Source of the DNA: Salsipaludibacter albus
Lineage (GTDB): Bacteria; Actinomycetota; Nitriliruptoria; Nitriliruptorales; Nitriliruptoraceae
DNA: 39,999 bases
Direction: 5' to 3'
NCBI RefSeq assembly: GCF_019798055.1
Contig: NZ_JAHOPH010000007.1
Coordinates: 86,539 to 126,537, forward strand
Of the stretch, positions 8,238 through 16,744 are shown in pieces. The translations under genes were made by a program, and so were the position numbers. The notes below the pieces were generated by a model that made no database searches, was not told the DNA's origin, and saw only the letters and a program-made list of their open reading frames with translations. The stretch's first letter is position 1; the number at the start of each line of letters is the position of its first letter.

Positions 8238-9605
8238 TCACACGAGCTGACGGATCCGATCCAGGAGCGCATCGACGTAGGTCGTGGCGTCCAGGTCCGC
8301 GTGGCCGAGCGCATCCCGCAACAGCCCGACATCGCGTGGCAGGCCCTTGCCGTCCTCCCAGTTCCGCTGGATCCGGTCGGCGATGGGCGCGGCATCTGCG
8401 CCGAAAGCCGCCTGGGTGTCGAAGGCCCGAACGAAGCCGGGGAGGCGCTCGTCACGCGAGGATGTCGGCAGCGTCTCGGACGTCACGCCCGGTGGAGGTT
8501 CACCCGGGCCCAGGTGTCCACTCCAGGTCGGCCCAATGACCGGCTCCTCGCCCCACAGGAGCGCGGCGGCCGGCCAGCTCATCGGGTGCCAGTCGTTCTC
8601 TTCGGCGAAGTCTCGCCACGACACCGTGGACGCAGTGTCGGCCTTCGGCAGGGACCAGTACGAGATGCTTCCGTTGTACTGCCAGTATCCGGTCGCCGGG
8701 CCAGGCACGAACTGCAGTTCGTTTCGGCGCCACAGGTTCCCGAGCATCCTCGGCAGGTACCCGGACAGGGTGAACTCCAAGGGATGGTCGACAGCGATGT
8801 GGCCGAACCGCCGGTACAGGAAGAGATAGTCGTCCACGTTGGCGTAGGCGAACGCGTGCTCGACGATCCCGTACTCGATGCAGGGTCCAGCTCTCCGGGT
8901 CGCCTCCTCGACGGCATCGACCAGCTTGTCGTAGAGCTGCAGTTCGCCGACGAGTGTTCCCTCTCCGTCGCCCCCGGAGAAGACCGTGCCACTCCGGGAC
9001 CCGCCCGCCGGTTCAAGGTCCCACGGGAGCGCGGCATCGAATTCGAGGTCCTGCAGCACGGGCCGCACACGAGTTGCCGCCACGGCAACGATCGCAGCCC
9101 CCAACTTGTCGGCCGGAAAGGACGCACAGGCCTGCGGAGCATGGATAGGACAACTCGTCGACAGCTCGGCACCCGACGAAGCCAGCCAGTCGCGAACCGG
9201 GCCACCGGCGTAGTACCGGACGGCCGCCCCGCCGACGGGAGCCGCCACCCAGGAACTCGAACGCTGGGTGGGCAGGGTCAGGAGTCCGTGAGCATCGTCG
9301 TCGACACGGAACGTCAGTGGAAGCGAGGCCGGATCATCCTCTCCGCCTGGAGCATCGAGCCACCGCGCAGTGATCGCGTCTGACCCGGTGACGACCCCGA
9401 CGCTGACTGGGCGGTCACCCACGAGGACCTCGAAAGCCAACGCATCCTCGGCGCGGGTAACTGAACGGATCGTCACCGGACCGAACCGACGTGCCACCGC
9501 GTCGTCCCCCCTGTTGCCGTCACCCTGTCGTGGTGAACGTAGCCATGCTCCGCAACCATCACTCTGGAACCACGTGGGTCCTGCGGGCTCGACCTCCCAT
9601 GTCAC
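8238..9605 (-). CDS. Uncharacterised 455-residue protein, first gene of EVE operon
   Basis: A soluble-looking protein of unknown family. The middle has an aromatic, well-structured stretch (EYGIVEHAFAYANVDDYLFLYRRF, seen here in part as VDDYLFLYRRF; then YLPRMLGNLWRRNELQF and TGYWQYNGSISYW), and the C-terminus ends in a helix DALLDRIRQLV. No nucleotide-binding or nuclease motif is evident. The GTG at 9605 is the first start with a GAGG nearby, although the spacing is short. It begins the leftward operon with the 283-residue protein and the EVE protein and is divergent, only 44 bp apart, from the EEP pair, so the two units may be controlled together. Confidence 0.6.
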   Translation of the reverse strand: MTWEVEPAGPTWFQSDGCGAWLRSPRQGDGNRGDDAVARRFGPVTIRSVTRAEDALAFEVLVGDRPVSVGVVTGSDAITARWLDAPGGEDDPASLPLTFRVDDDAHGLLTLPTQRSSSWVAAPVGGAAVRYYAGGPVRDWLASSGAELSTSCPIHAPQACASFPADKLGAAIVAVAATRVRPVLQDLEFDAALPWDLEPAGGSRSGTVFSGGDGEGTLVGELQLYDKLVDAVEEATRRAGPCIEYGIVEHAFAYANVDDYLFLYRRFGHIAVDHPLEFTLSGYLPRMLGNLWRRNELQFVPGPATGYWQYNGSISYWSLPKADTASTVSWRDFAEENDWHPMSWPAAALLWGEEPVIGPTWSGHLGPGEPPPGVTSETLPTSSRDERLPGFVRAFDTQAAFGADAAPIADRIQRNWEDGKGLPRDVGLLRDALGHADLDATTYVDALLDRIRQLV

Positions 9606-9615
9606 GGGCCTCTAC

Positions 9616-9621
9616 TACTGT
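9616..9621 (+). promoter_or_regulatory. Candidate -10 box for the EEP pair
   Basis: TACTGT in the 44-bp divergent spacer, followed 19 bases later by GGAGG (9641-9645) and the TTG start at 9650. The spacer is so short that the promoter of the leftward operon must overlap it or lie inside this gene pair. Confidence 0.35.
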
Positions 9622-9649
9622 CCCGTGGCGCGCACAGACAGGAGGAACC

Positions 9650-10576
9650 TTGGGGACTGATGGTCTCCGCATGTGCGGGCTCAACCTTCGGGCCTACCCG
9701 AACCCGGACAGCCAGCAGATCCATCGAATGGCCCGCCTGGTGGCCGCCCGGGAACCCGACGTCGTGCTGCTGCAGGAATGCAAGCGGGGTTGGCTGGAAC
9801 CCGTCTGCGAACCGGCCGGGCTCGACGGCGTCCATGCGCATCACGTCGCGCCGGACACGCCACGGTCGGCCTATCCGCCGGACGGGACCGCCATCGCCGT
9901 CCGAGCACCGCTGCGCATCGAGCGCGCCTGGCGGATCCCACCAGAGGACTTCCTGCCCAAGACCGTGCAGGAGCAGCTGTTCGAAGAGCCGCCGCACGAC
10001 CTCGAACCGTTGCCCGACCGGCTCGCCCAGCGCTACTCCGGGCGGTCACTGCTCGCCGAGATCCATGGCGGGAGCCAGCCGTTCGTGGCCGGGTCGTTCC
10101 ATGCCACGCCCGGCACCAGCACGGTCGGCGGGGCTCGCGTGCACGAGCGCAAGCCGTTCTTCCACGGCGCCGTGGCGCTGCACCTCGCCCAGCTCGACCA
10201 ACCGTTCGTGTTCGCCATCGACGCGAACGAGCCCCTGACCGAGTCGGCGGACTCCGTCGGCTTCCACTGGGCCGACGGTCGCAGCGGTGTCGAGAAGTTC
10301 CGCGCGCTGCTCGGCCTCGAGCCGATCCACCGTGGCCGTGACCTCTTCCGGGAATGGCATCACGGCTCGGGCCTGGTCGCAGCCTCGCCGGACCTGCTCG
10401 TGCCGACCTACGCCCCCGGGCCCGACTTCCAGCGCCGCTTCGACTCGATATGGGCGACGCCGGACTTCACCGTGGACGACTTCGTCACCGAGTTGGCGGA
10501 CGTCGTGGCTGCCGGAGGCGACCACGCGATGCTCGTGGCCGACCTCCGACTCCGGCCCGTCGGGGCAGCGGCATGA
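9650..10576 (+). CDS. EEP-fold phosphatase/nuclease family protein, first of pair
   Basis: A 308-residue member of the endonuclease/exonuclease/phosphatase fold. Landmarks in order are GLNLRAYPN near the N-terminus (metal/phosphate Asn), VLLQECKRGW (metal-binding Glu), AIDANEP (Asp and Asn), RFDSIWATPDF and GGDHAMLVADLRL (catalytic Asp-His). The family cuts phosphodiesters or phosphomonoesters with Mg2+; the substrate is unknown. The TTG at 9650 is chosen because AGGAGG sits four bases upstream; an ATG at 9671 is an alternative. The stop overlaps the next ATG (ATGA). It is unusual to find two different EEP enzymes coupled this way. Confidence 0.75.
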   Translation: MGTDGLRMCGLNLRAYPNPDSQQIHRMARLVAAREPDVVLLQECKRGWLEPVCEPAGLDGVHAHHVAPDTPRSAYPPDGTAIAVRAPLRIERAWRIPPEDFLPKTVQEQLFEEPPHDLEPLPDRLAQRYSGRSLLAEIHGGSQPFVAGSFHATPGTSTVGGARVHERKPFFHGAVALHLAQLDQPFVFAIDANEPLTESADSVGFHWADGRSGVEKFRALLGLEPIHRGRDLFREWHHGSGLVAASPDLLVPTYAPGPDFQRRFDSIWATPDFTVDDFVTELADVVAAGGDHAMLVADLRLRPVGAAA

Positions 10577-11427
10577 CCACCCCGCACCGGTCCCGTGGCG
10601 TGTCGCTGGTGAGCTGGAACGTCAACGGTGGCCCGTGGCGCACCCACGTCGAGGACCTCGAAGTCGACGTGGCCCTCCTCCAGGAAGTCGTGCGCCCATC
10701 CCTGTCGGAAGCCGGACTCGAGGTTGTCCCGAGCCCCGACACGGCGTCATGGCACACCACCGGGTGGAAGACTCGCCCCTTCCGGACCGCGATCGTCCGC
10801 CTGTCGGACCGCGTGTCCCTGCACCCGCGCCCGACCGGTGACCTGTCCGATCCCGACCGCAGCCTCCTGTCGGTGAGTCGGGCCGGCACCCTCACCGCCG
10901 CGGACGTGGTCGTGGACGGTGCCGTGTTGTTCACCGCGGTGTCGTGGTACGCGACCTGGGAACACCCACCGGGCAGCGGCGAACTCCTCGGTGCGGACAC
11001 GTCGGCGCATCGGCTGCTGTCGGACCTCGGCGGGCTGGTCAACAGCTCTCGCGGTCACCGCATCGTCGCGGCCGGCGACCTCAACCTGCTTTACGGGTAC
11101 GGGGACTATGGCAACCCCTACTGGGCCCGGCGCTACGCCACGGTGTTCGACCGTGCCGACGCGATGGGCCTGGTGATGGTCGGGCCGCAACATCCGCACG
11201 GGCGGCCGGCCGATCCATGGCCCGAGGAACTGCCGCCGGACAGCCGCAACGTGCCGACCTACCACACCGCCGCGCAGGGTCCTGCCGGCGCGACACGGCA
11301 GCTCGACTTCGTGTTCGCCTCCAGGGCTATCGCCGACCGGGTGCACGTCCGAGCCCTGAACGAACCCGACGAGTGGGGACCAAGCGACCACTGCCGAATC
11401 CGCATCGACGTCGACCTCCCGACGTGA
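10573..11427 (+). CDS. EEP-fold phosphatase/nuclease family protein, second of pair
   Basis: A 284-residue EEP protein. It has LVSWNVNGG (about 12-20), VALLQEVVRP (metal Glu), VAAGDLNLLYG (catalytic Asp/Asn), RQLDFVFAS and EWGPSDHCRI (catalytic Asp-His), so the full catalytic set is present. Its ATG at 10573 lies within the stop of the first EEP gene, giving translational coupling and near-equal synthesis, which suggests a heterodimer or sequential action. The two proteins share the fold but little sequence, so they are old paralogues or of separate origin, not a recent duplication. A 7-bp stem-loop follows the gene. Confidence 0.8.
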   Translation: MTTPHRSRGVSLVSWNVNGGPWRTHVEDLEVDVALLQEVVRPSLSEAGLEVVPSPDTASWHTTGWKTRPFRTAIVRLSDRVSLHPRPTGDLSDPDRSLLSVSRAGTLTAADVVVDGAVLFTAVSWYATWEHPPGSGELLGADTSAHRLLSDLGGLVNSSRGHRIVAAGDLNLLYGYGDYGNPYWARRYATVFDRADAMGLVMVGPQHPHGRPADPWPEELPPDSRNVPTYHTAAQGPAGATRQLDFVFASRAIADRVHVRALNEPDEWGPSDHCRIRIDVDLPT

Positions 11428-11444
11428 CGACGTGTGTCTCCAGG

Positions 11445-11474
11445 CGGTGGTGGATTCCTCCTGAACGACCACCG
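11445..11474 (+). terminator. Possible stem-loop after the EEP pair
   Basis: CGGTGGT (11445-11451) pairs perfectly with ACCACCG (11468-11474) across a 16-base loop, 18 bases after the second EEP stop. There is no U-run, so it could be a weak terminator, an RNA structure or chance in GC-rich DNA. The rest of the 158-bp gap to the next gene holds no gene that I can see. Confidence 0.25.
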
Positions 11475-11585
11475 GGCCATTCCTGACGCCATCCCTGGAC
11501 TCACTCGAGATCCGTTTCATGGGGAGACCGATGCCGAGGTTCTCATGTGGTTTCATGGCGCCGACAACCGCGCACAGGAGAAGAA

Positions 11586-12956
11586 TTGGACAGCGACCGA
11601 GAAATCGAGCCTGTGGGTGACGAGGTGGCGATCATCGAGGAGGCAGGGGTCGTCGTGCTCAAGGGTCCGGCGGACCTGGTGGAACGCCTGGCTGCCGGTG
11701 AGGTTGCGCTCTCCTCGGCCCGCCGCATCGAGCCCGTCGGTGGCGCGGCATCGGGGGCCCTCGCAGCTCTCTCCGCCGCGCTCCCGGTCATGCAGGGCTC
11801 GTCCCAGGTCGCGTTCCAGCTCAACGACGCGGGCATGAAGATGTTCCAGGCCGGGCAGCTTGCCAACTCGTCGGCGGGTGGAGGGTGGCTGCGCGCCTTC
11901 GGGCACGGCGCCGACGGGATCAGCGGCCATGCCTCGATCAAGCCGATGGCGATTCCACCGCAACAGCTGCTCTCGGCCCAGCTCGCGATGGCGACGATCG
12001 CCCTGACCGCCGCCATCAAGGAGGTGCAGGCCGCGGTGGAGCGGGTCGAGGCCAACGTCGAGCGCCTGTCGGACCTGGTCGAATCCCAACGGGAAGGACA
12101 GATCACCGGGATCCACGACGACCTCACCATGCGGGCTGAGGCGGTTGCGTTCAACGGCACGCTGTCCGAGACGGACTGGCACGCCATCGACGACCTCAGT
12201 TCCGCGATCCGCACGCAGCTGCGCTCGTTGCGGGCGTTCGCACGCCGCCGCCTTGCCGCGGCCGAGGATGCGGGTGCCGGCATCGGAGACCGAGCCGACG
12301 CGCTGGGCCACGTCGGCGACCTCGCCGAGACACTTGCCCTGCTCACCGTGGCCCAGGACAACCTCTTCCTCTACCAGCAGCTTCGCCTGGTCCGGATGCG
12401 CGACCACGAACCGCACCACCTGGACGCCGCGATCGCCGAGGTGAAAGCCCTGCTGGCGAAGGAGTCCGAAGCCGACCAGGACCTCCTGGAGCGCGTGCGG
12501 GCCGTCGTGTCCGAGCGTGTGACCGTCGGTGCCCTGGAGATCCACCGCGTCATCAGCGCACGGGCCGTCCTGACGCGCGCGACCGAGGTCGACGGACTCC
12601 TCACCTGGTTCGCCACCCAACGGTCCCTGAGCTACGACCCGATCGAGGTTCCCCCGCTCCCGGGCATCGGTGACGCCATCGGCGAGGCGCGGGATCGTGG
12701 CGGCCGAGCCGTGGGGAGCGCCCGCGAACTCGCTGGGGGCGTGACCGGTCGGCTTCGACGTCGTGAGGACCCCGCTCCTCTCGAGGCAGGCGACTCACCC
12801 GAGGCGATCACGGCCGGCGACGATTCCGACGACGGCGACTCCGAGTCTTCATCCGGGAGGCTGGCTCGCCTCCGATCCGCAGCAGGCTCTCGGCTTCGGT
12901 CACGCGGCGAAACGGGTGGAGAACCCGACGAAGATCCATCCGGTGGTACCCCGTGA
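11586..12956 (+). CDS. Uncharacterised coiled-coil protein, first of pair
   Basis: A 456-residue protein of unknown family. It has an Ala/Gly-rich apolar segment (about 70-90, SGALAALSAALPV), then a second apolar stretch running directly into a heptad-like helix (about 140-185: LAMATIALTAAIKEVQAAVERVEANVERL), a long helical middle part and a charged acidic-basic tail (from about 380) ending SGGTP. The arrangement of apolar segment plus coiled coil recalls membrane-remodelling or pore-forming proteins, but this is only a resemblance. The TTG at 11586 has AGGAG five bases upstream; an upstream in-frame ATG at 11547 lacks a site. The stop overlaps the next start (GTGA). Confidence 0.65.
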   Translation: MDSDREIEPVGDEVAIIEEAGVVVLKGPADLVERLAAGEVALSSARRIEPVGGAASGALAALSAALPVMQGSSQVAFQLNDAGMKMFQAGQLANSSAGGGWLRAFGHGADGISGHASIKPMAIPPQQLLSAQLAMATIALTAAIKEVQAAVERVEANVERLSDLVESQREGQITGIHDDLTMRAEAVAFNGTLSETDWHAIDDLSSAIRTQLRSLRAFARRRLAAAEDAGAGIGDRADALGHVGDLAETLALLTVAQDNLFLYQQLRLVRMRDHEPHHLDAAIAEVKALLAKESEADQDLLERVRAVVSERVTVGALEIHRVISARAVLTRATEVDGLLTWFATQRSLSYDPIEVPPLPGIGDAIGEARDRGGRAVGSARELAGGVTGRLRRREDPAPLEAGDSPEAITAGDDSDDGDSESSSGRLARLRSAAGSRLRSRGETGGEPDEDPSGGTP

Positions 12957-13444
12957 GTCCTCCCGCCAGCGGGTCAGCCGCGCAGGTGCAGAGGCTGTCG
13001 CGTGCCGCGGTGGCCAAGGTCAATGAGGTCATGCAGGATCCGGAGACGCGGGACAGGGTCCTGGAGAACGGCCGCACCCTGCTCGACCTGGCGCAACAGT
13101 GGCGCGACGAGCGACGCCGGCGCACATCGGAGCGAGACGGGCCGGGGATTAGCGAACGACTCAAGTCGCGGACGTCGCAGCGGTTCGGTGTCGGCAGGTT
13201 GAAGGCGCGGGTCGATCGACTGGGCGAAGCGCTCGACACCCTTGGCGCACGCAGTCCCGAATTGGTCGAGGAACTCGGTGCAATGCGGTCCCAGGTGCGG
13301 GACGTCGAACTTCGCCTCCCTGTAGCCGAGGCGCTGAGCGGACGACCTCGTCGTCGGATGCTCAAAGCCTTCGACCGTCGGCTCGATGCCCTCGAGGGGA
13401 CCTTGGCGGACGCGCTGCTGCCCTCCTCCGACGACCAGGGATAG
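12953..13444 (+). CDS. Uncharacterised helical protein, second of pair
   Basis: A 163-residue, strongly charged, probably all-helical protein with heptad-like stretches (RLKARVDRLGEALDTL, then MRSQVRDVELRL). No signal peptide, membrane helix or catalytic motif is seen. Its GTG at 12953 overlaps the stop of the 456-residue gene, so the two are translated together and may bind each other through coiled coils. Function unknown; partner, regulator or immunity factor for the larger protein are all possible. Confidence 0.6.
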   Translation: MSPPASGSAAQVQRLSRAAVAKVNEVMQDPETRDRVLENGRTLLDLAQQWRDERRRRTSERDGPGISERLKSRTSQRFGVGRLKARVDRLGEALDTLGARSPELVEELGAMRSQVRDVELRLPVAEALSGRPRRRMLKAFDRRLDALEGTLADALLPSSDDQG

Positions 13445-13561
13445 AGCCGGCGTGACGATCAAGCCGGGTCGTCCGTCATGCTCACCAACCGACTCTCCCG
13501 GCGACGCGGCAGGCCCGCCGTTGATCGGAAGTTGGCCCACCTGAAAGCGTGATGGGGAATC

Positions 13562-14293
13562 GTGAAGCGTCTGAGCCGACCAAAGGGCAATCCGCAGATC
13601 CGACGCCAACTACGCGGCGAGATCCGTGCGCTGGTGCGCAGCAACTGGATGATCGTCGCGGGACTCGTCGTCCTGTGGCTTGGCAGTCTGGCTGTCGTCA
13701 CCGCGATGTTCGTCGTGACCGGCGGTTGGGACTTCCGGGCTGGCCTGTTCATTGGGGTGTGGATCGCTGTCGCCGTGTGGTGGCTGCACTACTTCTTGGC
13801 CTGGACCGGGTTCCGGCATCGCCAGATGGGGCTGTCGGCCGAAGCCGAGACGGGCCGGATCCTCGGCCGGCTCGGCAACGACTGGCATGTCGTCGCGAAC
13901 CTGTTGATCGACGATCGCTACGACATCGACCACGTGGTGATCGGCAGCGACCGGGTGTATGCCTGCGAGACCAAGTGGACGTCGGTGGAACCGGACATCG
14001 ACCGCTGGATGTCGCGGGTTGCGCGCGGGCGGGCGGATGGACTTCAGCGTGTCCTGGCCAACCAAGGCGTCGACGTCGAGGTGGTACCAGTCCTGGTCTT
14101 GTGGGGGCGCGAGACTGCCCGACTCGCTCCCGACGTCCAGATCGATGGCCGTCGGGTTCGCATCGTCGCCGGCACGGAGTGGCGGACCTGGCTGCCGAAG
14201 CTCAGCGCGTCAGGGGGCGGCCACGAGCCGCGCCAGGACGTCATCGATGCCATCGACAAACTCCGCATGGCTTCGGCACTTCCGGCCGACTGA
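13562..14293 (+). CDS. Membrane-anchored NERD nuclease-related protein
   Basis: A 243-residue protein with two N-terminal membrane helices (about 29-52 and 61-84) and a cytoplasmic NERD domain, a PD-(D/E)XK-like fold. The NERD signature reads YDIDHVVIGSD (120-130) followed by VYACETKWT (132-140), giving the acidic/lysine set D121 or D123, E136 and K138. NERD proteins are thought to process nucleic acid, but the substrate is unknown. The GTG at 13562 has GGGGA upstream. It is followed after 43 bp by the winged-helix/PD-(D/E)XK gene, and both carry related nuclease cores. Confidence 0.75.
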   Translation: MKRLSRPKGNPQIRRQLRGEIRALVRSNWMIVAGLVVLWLGSLAVVTAMFVVTGGWDFRAGLFIGVWIAVAVWWLHYFLAWTGFRHRQMGLSAEAETGRILGRLGNDWHVVANLLIDDRYDIDHVVIGSDRVYACETKWTSVEPDIDRWMSRVARGRADGLQRVLANQGVDVEVVPVLVLWGRETARLAPDVQIDGRRVRIVAGTEWRTWLPKLSASGGGHEPRQDVIDAIDKLRMASALPAD

Positions 14294-14301
14294 CGGGCCC
14301 T

Positions 14302-14307
14302 CTATGG
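14302..14307 (+). promoter_or_regulatory. Candidate -10 box for wHTH/PD-(D/E)XK gene
   Basis: TATGGT begins nine bases after the NERD stop; about 15 bases later GGGGAAGG forms a ribosome site for the GTG at 14337. This supports starting the protein at 14337, not at the ATG inside the box (14304). Confidence 0.35.
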
Positions 14308-14336
14308 TGAGTTTCGGTCGGGGAAGGATTCGAATC

Positions 14337-15173
14337 GTGGGGGCTCGCGAAGACCTGCTCGATGCCGCGAGGGCGCTGACCGAACGTGGACGATCACCGT
14401 TCTCACCCAGCGACTTGATTCGCGAGGCTCGCGCCCAGGGCAGTGCCTACAAGTCCTCGACGCTCCGAACACACATCGTCGGCTATATGCGCGAGGGGGC
14501 GAAGAATCACTGGGGCACCAAGTACGAGGACTTCCGACGCGTCGGTAGTGGTCGATACGTCCTGACCGAGCAGGCCGGCCGGCCTGACAGCCGCACGGAC
14601 CCCGAGCCGACTCAGGACGGGCCACCCAACGCGGCCATGGCCACAAGGGCCGATGAGCCAGTCACCGATCACCGGGCCGAGTGGTCCTGGGAGGGCAACG
14701 TCCAGTCCTCGGTCGTCGCACACCTGTCGGCTGAGCAGTGGAAGATCCTGCGAGTGGCGGACACGCACTCCCGTGAACACGGGATCGACGTCCAGGCCAA
14801 GCGCCGTCGCACGCAGCTGTCGGTCGAGGTCAAGGGCTACCCGTCTTCGGTCTATGCCCGAGGACCGAAGGCCGGCCAGCCCAAAGTGCACAACCTGGCT
14901 TCCCAAGCACGTGCCTACTTCAGCGACGCACTCCTGACCGGGTTGGTCATGCGCGGTGACGACTCGAACGCCAGGGTCGTCCTCGCCTTCCCGCGCTTCA
15001 CCACCTACGAGAACCTCGCTGCGCGGACGATCGCACCCCTCGCCTCCGCTGACATCGAGGTCTGGTTCGTCGACGAGGGCGGGACCGTGACGCCTTTCGA
15101 CGTGGGTGCGGGCCCGGCAGGCGGCGATGCCCCCGTCCCGCCACCGGCTCCAGACCTCACCACCGACGCCTGA
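14337..15173 (+). CDS. Winged-helix protein with PD-(D/E)XK nuclease-like domain
   Basis: A 278-residue two-domain protein. Residues 1-80 look like a winged-helix domain (DLLDAARALTERGRSPFSP, then SDLIREARAQG and TLRTHIVGYM) of a type often found with restriction enzymes. After a Pro-rich linker, residues about 115-260 form a restriction-endonuclease-like core: GID151, then LSVEVKG with E164 and K166, the PD-(D/E)XK metal and catalytic residues. The likely role is sequence- or structure-dependent DNA cleavage; methylation sensitivity is possible given nearby EVE proteins. The C-terminal tail is Pro/Ala-rich and probably disordered. The start was chosen by GGGGAAGG and the -10 box upstream. 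Confidence 0.7.
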   Translation: MGAREDLLDAARALTERGRSPFSPSDLIREARAQGSAYKSSTLRTHIVGYMREGAKNHWGTKYEDFRRVGSGRYVLTEQAGRPDSRTDPEPTQDGPPNAAMATRADEPVTDHRAEWSWEGNVQSSVVAHLSAEQWKILRVADTHSREHGIDVQAKRRRTQLSVEVKGYPSSVYARGPKAGQPKVHNLASQARAYFSDALLTGLVMRGDDSNARVVLAFPRFTTYENLAARTIAPLASADIEVWFVDEGGTVTPFDVGAGPAGGDAPVPPPAPDLTTDA

Positions 15174-15423
15174 GCTGACGATGGCAGCGGCACGGCCGCA
15201 CGTCGCGAGGTGCGTCGGCGAGCCGTGCACAGTGCAATCTCGCGACCACGGTCGATCGGTGATCGCCACCACCTTCGTGCATGACCTTCTCGATCCGCCA
15301 GCTCCTGCGGGCAGGCGCTGGCCGTCGGACTGGGGTCGCGTGGAGACGGGACCGACGTCCCGGCTCGTTCCAGATCTCCGGGGCTAGGGTCACCGCGTCA
15401 CGGGTCGAATGACGAGATGAGAC
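15174..15423. other. 250-bp gap, no gene seen
   Basis: Frames in this gap are short or lack homology that I can recognise. A TAGGGT near 15386 may be the -10 box of the J-domain gene. The reverse frame here gives a Cys/His-containing peptide, but it is not convincing as a gene. Confidence 0.4.
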
Positions 15424-16509
15424 GTGGAACCACACGAGGTGCTGGGCGTGTCCCCCGACGCGGATCCCGACGAGTTGCGCGCCGCCCACGGTCGGCTGGT
15501 CCGGCTCCACCATCCGGACCGGCACGCCTCGGCGTCACCCGAGGCGCAGGCCGCGGCCGCCCGTCGCACCGCCGAGGTCAACGAGGCCTTCCAGCTGCTG
15601 CGGGACCCGCACGCGATGGCTCGCCAACGTGCGCGCACCCACCGTGCAGCAGGCACGGGAGGCTCGACCGACACACGTGATCCCAGCCCTCCGACGGATC
15701 GTGAGCCGAGCGACCGGTCCGACGAGCGGCCGGATGTCGACCGTCGTCGTGCGTCGGCCAGCGCATCCACCGGGTCCAGCCAGGCCACGACCGGACGGTG
15801 GGACCGGACTCCCCCACCACCCCAGCCCCGCCCCGCTCCTCCGAGCCGCCCGGCTCGCCCCGCTCGCCAGGACAGGCCGCCTCGCCGTCAGCGGACCAGG
15901 CGATCGTTCGGGTCCGGGCAGGCGGTGGGCTGGATGCTCGTCGCGGCCGCGGTTGGTGCGGGACTGCTGCTCGGCACCGACACCGGCCGGGATCTCCTGG
16001 ACGACCTGTCCGGGTCGGGCTCCGCCGAGCCGGCCACGGTCGAGCAGCCGCCGCCGGCGGAGCCTGCCGGTGTGGAACCGGGCGTCGTCGACCCGCTGGA
16101 CCGGGGAACCGGCGTGACCGAGGCCTCGGTGCTGGAGACGGGCTCGTGCTACGACTCGACCGTCGCCGACGGTGCGACCGGATCGCTCGACGTGACCGGG
16201 GTCACCGAGCGGGACTGCTGGGAGCCGCACCAGAACGAGGCGCTCGTCGTGGTCCAGTTGGACGCCGACCGGGCCGTGCCGTATCCCGGCGCCGACACGC
16301 TGATGGACTACCTCGCCCCGACCTGCGAACGCGCCCGGGAGCGGGTGCTCGGGCCGGAACCGGGTCCCGAGTGGGCGTCCGCGACCCTGTACCCGTCGCC
16401 CGACAGCTGGGCGGCCGGCGACCGCCAGGCCGTCTGCGAGGTCTCCCTCGAGGACGGATCGCTGTTGGAGGGTCCCCTCGCCGAACCACCGGAGGACCCC
16501 ACCGGGTGA
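15424..16509 (+). CDS. J-domain membrane protein with extracytoplasmic C-terminal domain
   Basis: A 361-residue protein. Residues 1-about 66 form a J domain with the HPD tripeptide at 30-32, which stimulates Hsp70/DnaK ATPase. A long Pro/Arg/Ser-rich linker (about 75-165) follows, then one membrane helix (about 166-185, AVGWMLVAAAVGAGLLLG). The C-terminal part (about 225-361) has four Cys (GSCYD, ERDCWEPH, PTCERAR, AVCEVS) and resembles the septum-formation-like domains of actinobacterial membrane proteins, where such Cys pair as disulfides outside the cell. It could link cytoplasmic DnaK to an envelope event. There is no DnaJ zinc finger. The GTG at 15424 has no strong ribosome site. Confidence 0.7.
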   Translation: MEPHEVLGVSPDADPDELRAAHGRLVRLHHPDRHASASPEAQAAAARRTAEVNEAFQLLRDPHAMARQRARTHRAAGTGGSTDTRDPSPPTDREPSDRSDERPDVDRRRASASASTGSSQATTGRWDRTPPPPQPRPAPPSRPARPARQDRPPRRQRTRRSFGSGQAVGWMLVAAAVGAGLLLGTDTGRDLLDDLSGSGSAEPATVEQPPPAEPAGVEPGVVDPLDRGTGVTEASVLETGSCYDSTVADGATGSLDVTGVTERDCWEPHQNEALVVVQLDADRAVPYPGADTLMDYLAPTCERARERVLGPEPGPEWASATLYPSPDSWAAGDRQAVCEVSLEDGSLLEGPLAEPPEDPTG

Positions 16510-16744
16510 CACCGGGCGAGGGAGCGGTCGTCGGGGCACGTTCCCTCCGGGCGCACAGTCCCCGGTCCGGTACGTGAACGTCCCCACCGCCTGACCCTCC
16601 GGACGACCGTCCTCCGTCCCATCGGCGGCCTATCGTCCCCGGGCAACGACATGATGCACGTGAGCCGATCCCTCGATGACTGGTCCCCCGCGGGACGACC
16701 AGGCTCTGGGCGACCGGTCCGACCGACGACTGATGGGAATCGCG

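Noticed and set aside
15157-15525. Reverse-strand gene over the gap before the J-domain gene
   Set aside because: The frame overlaps the J domain and the PD-(D/E)XK tail in antisense and has no recognisable family or ribosome site.
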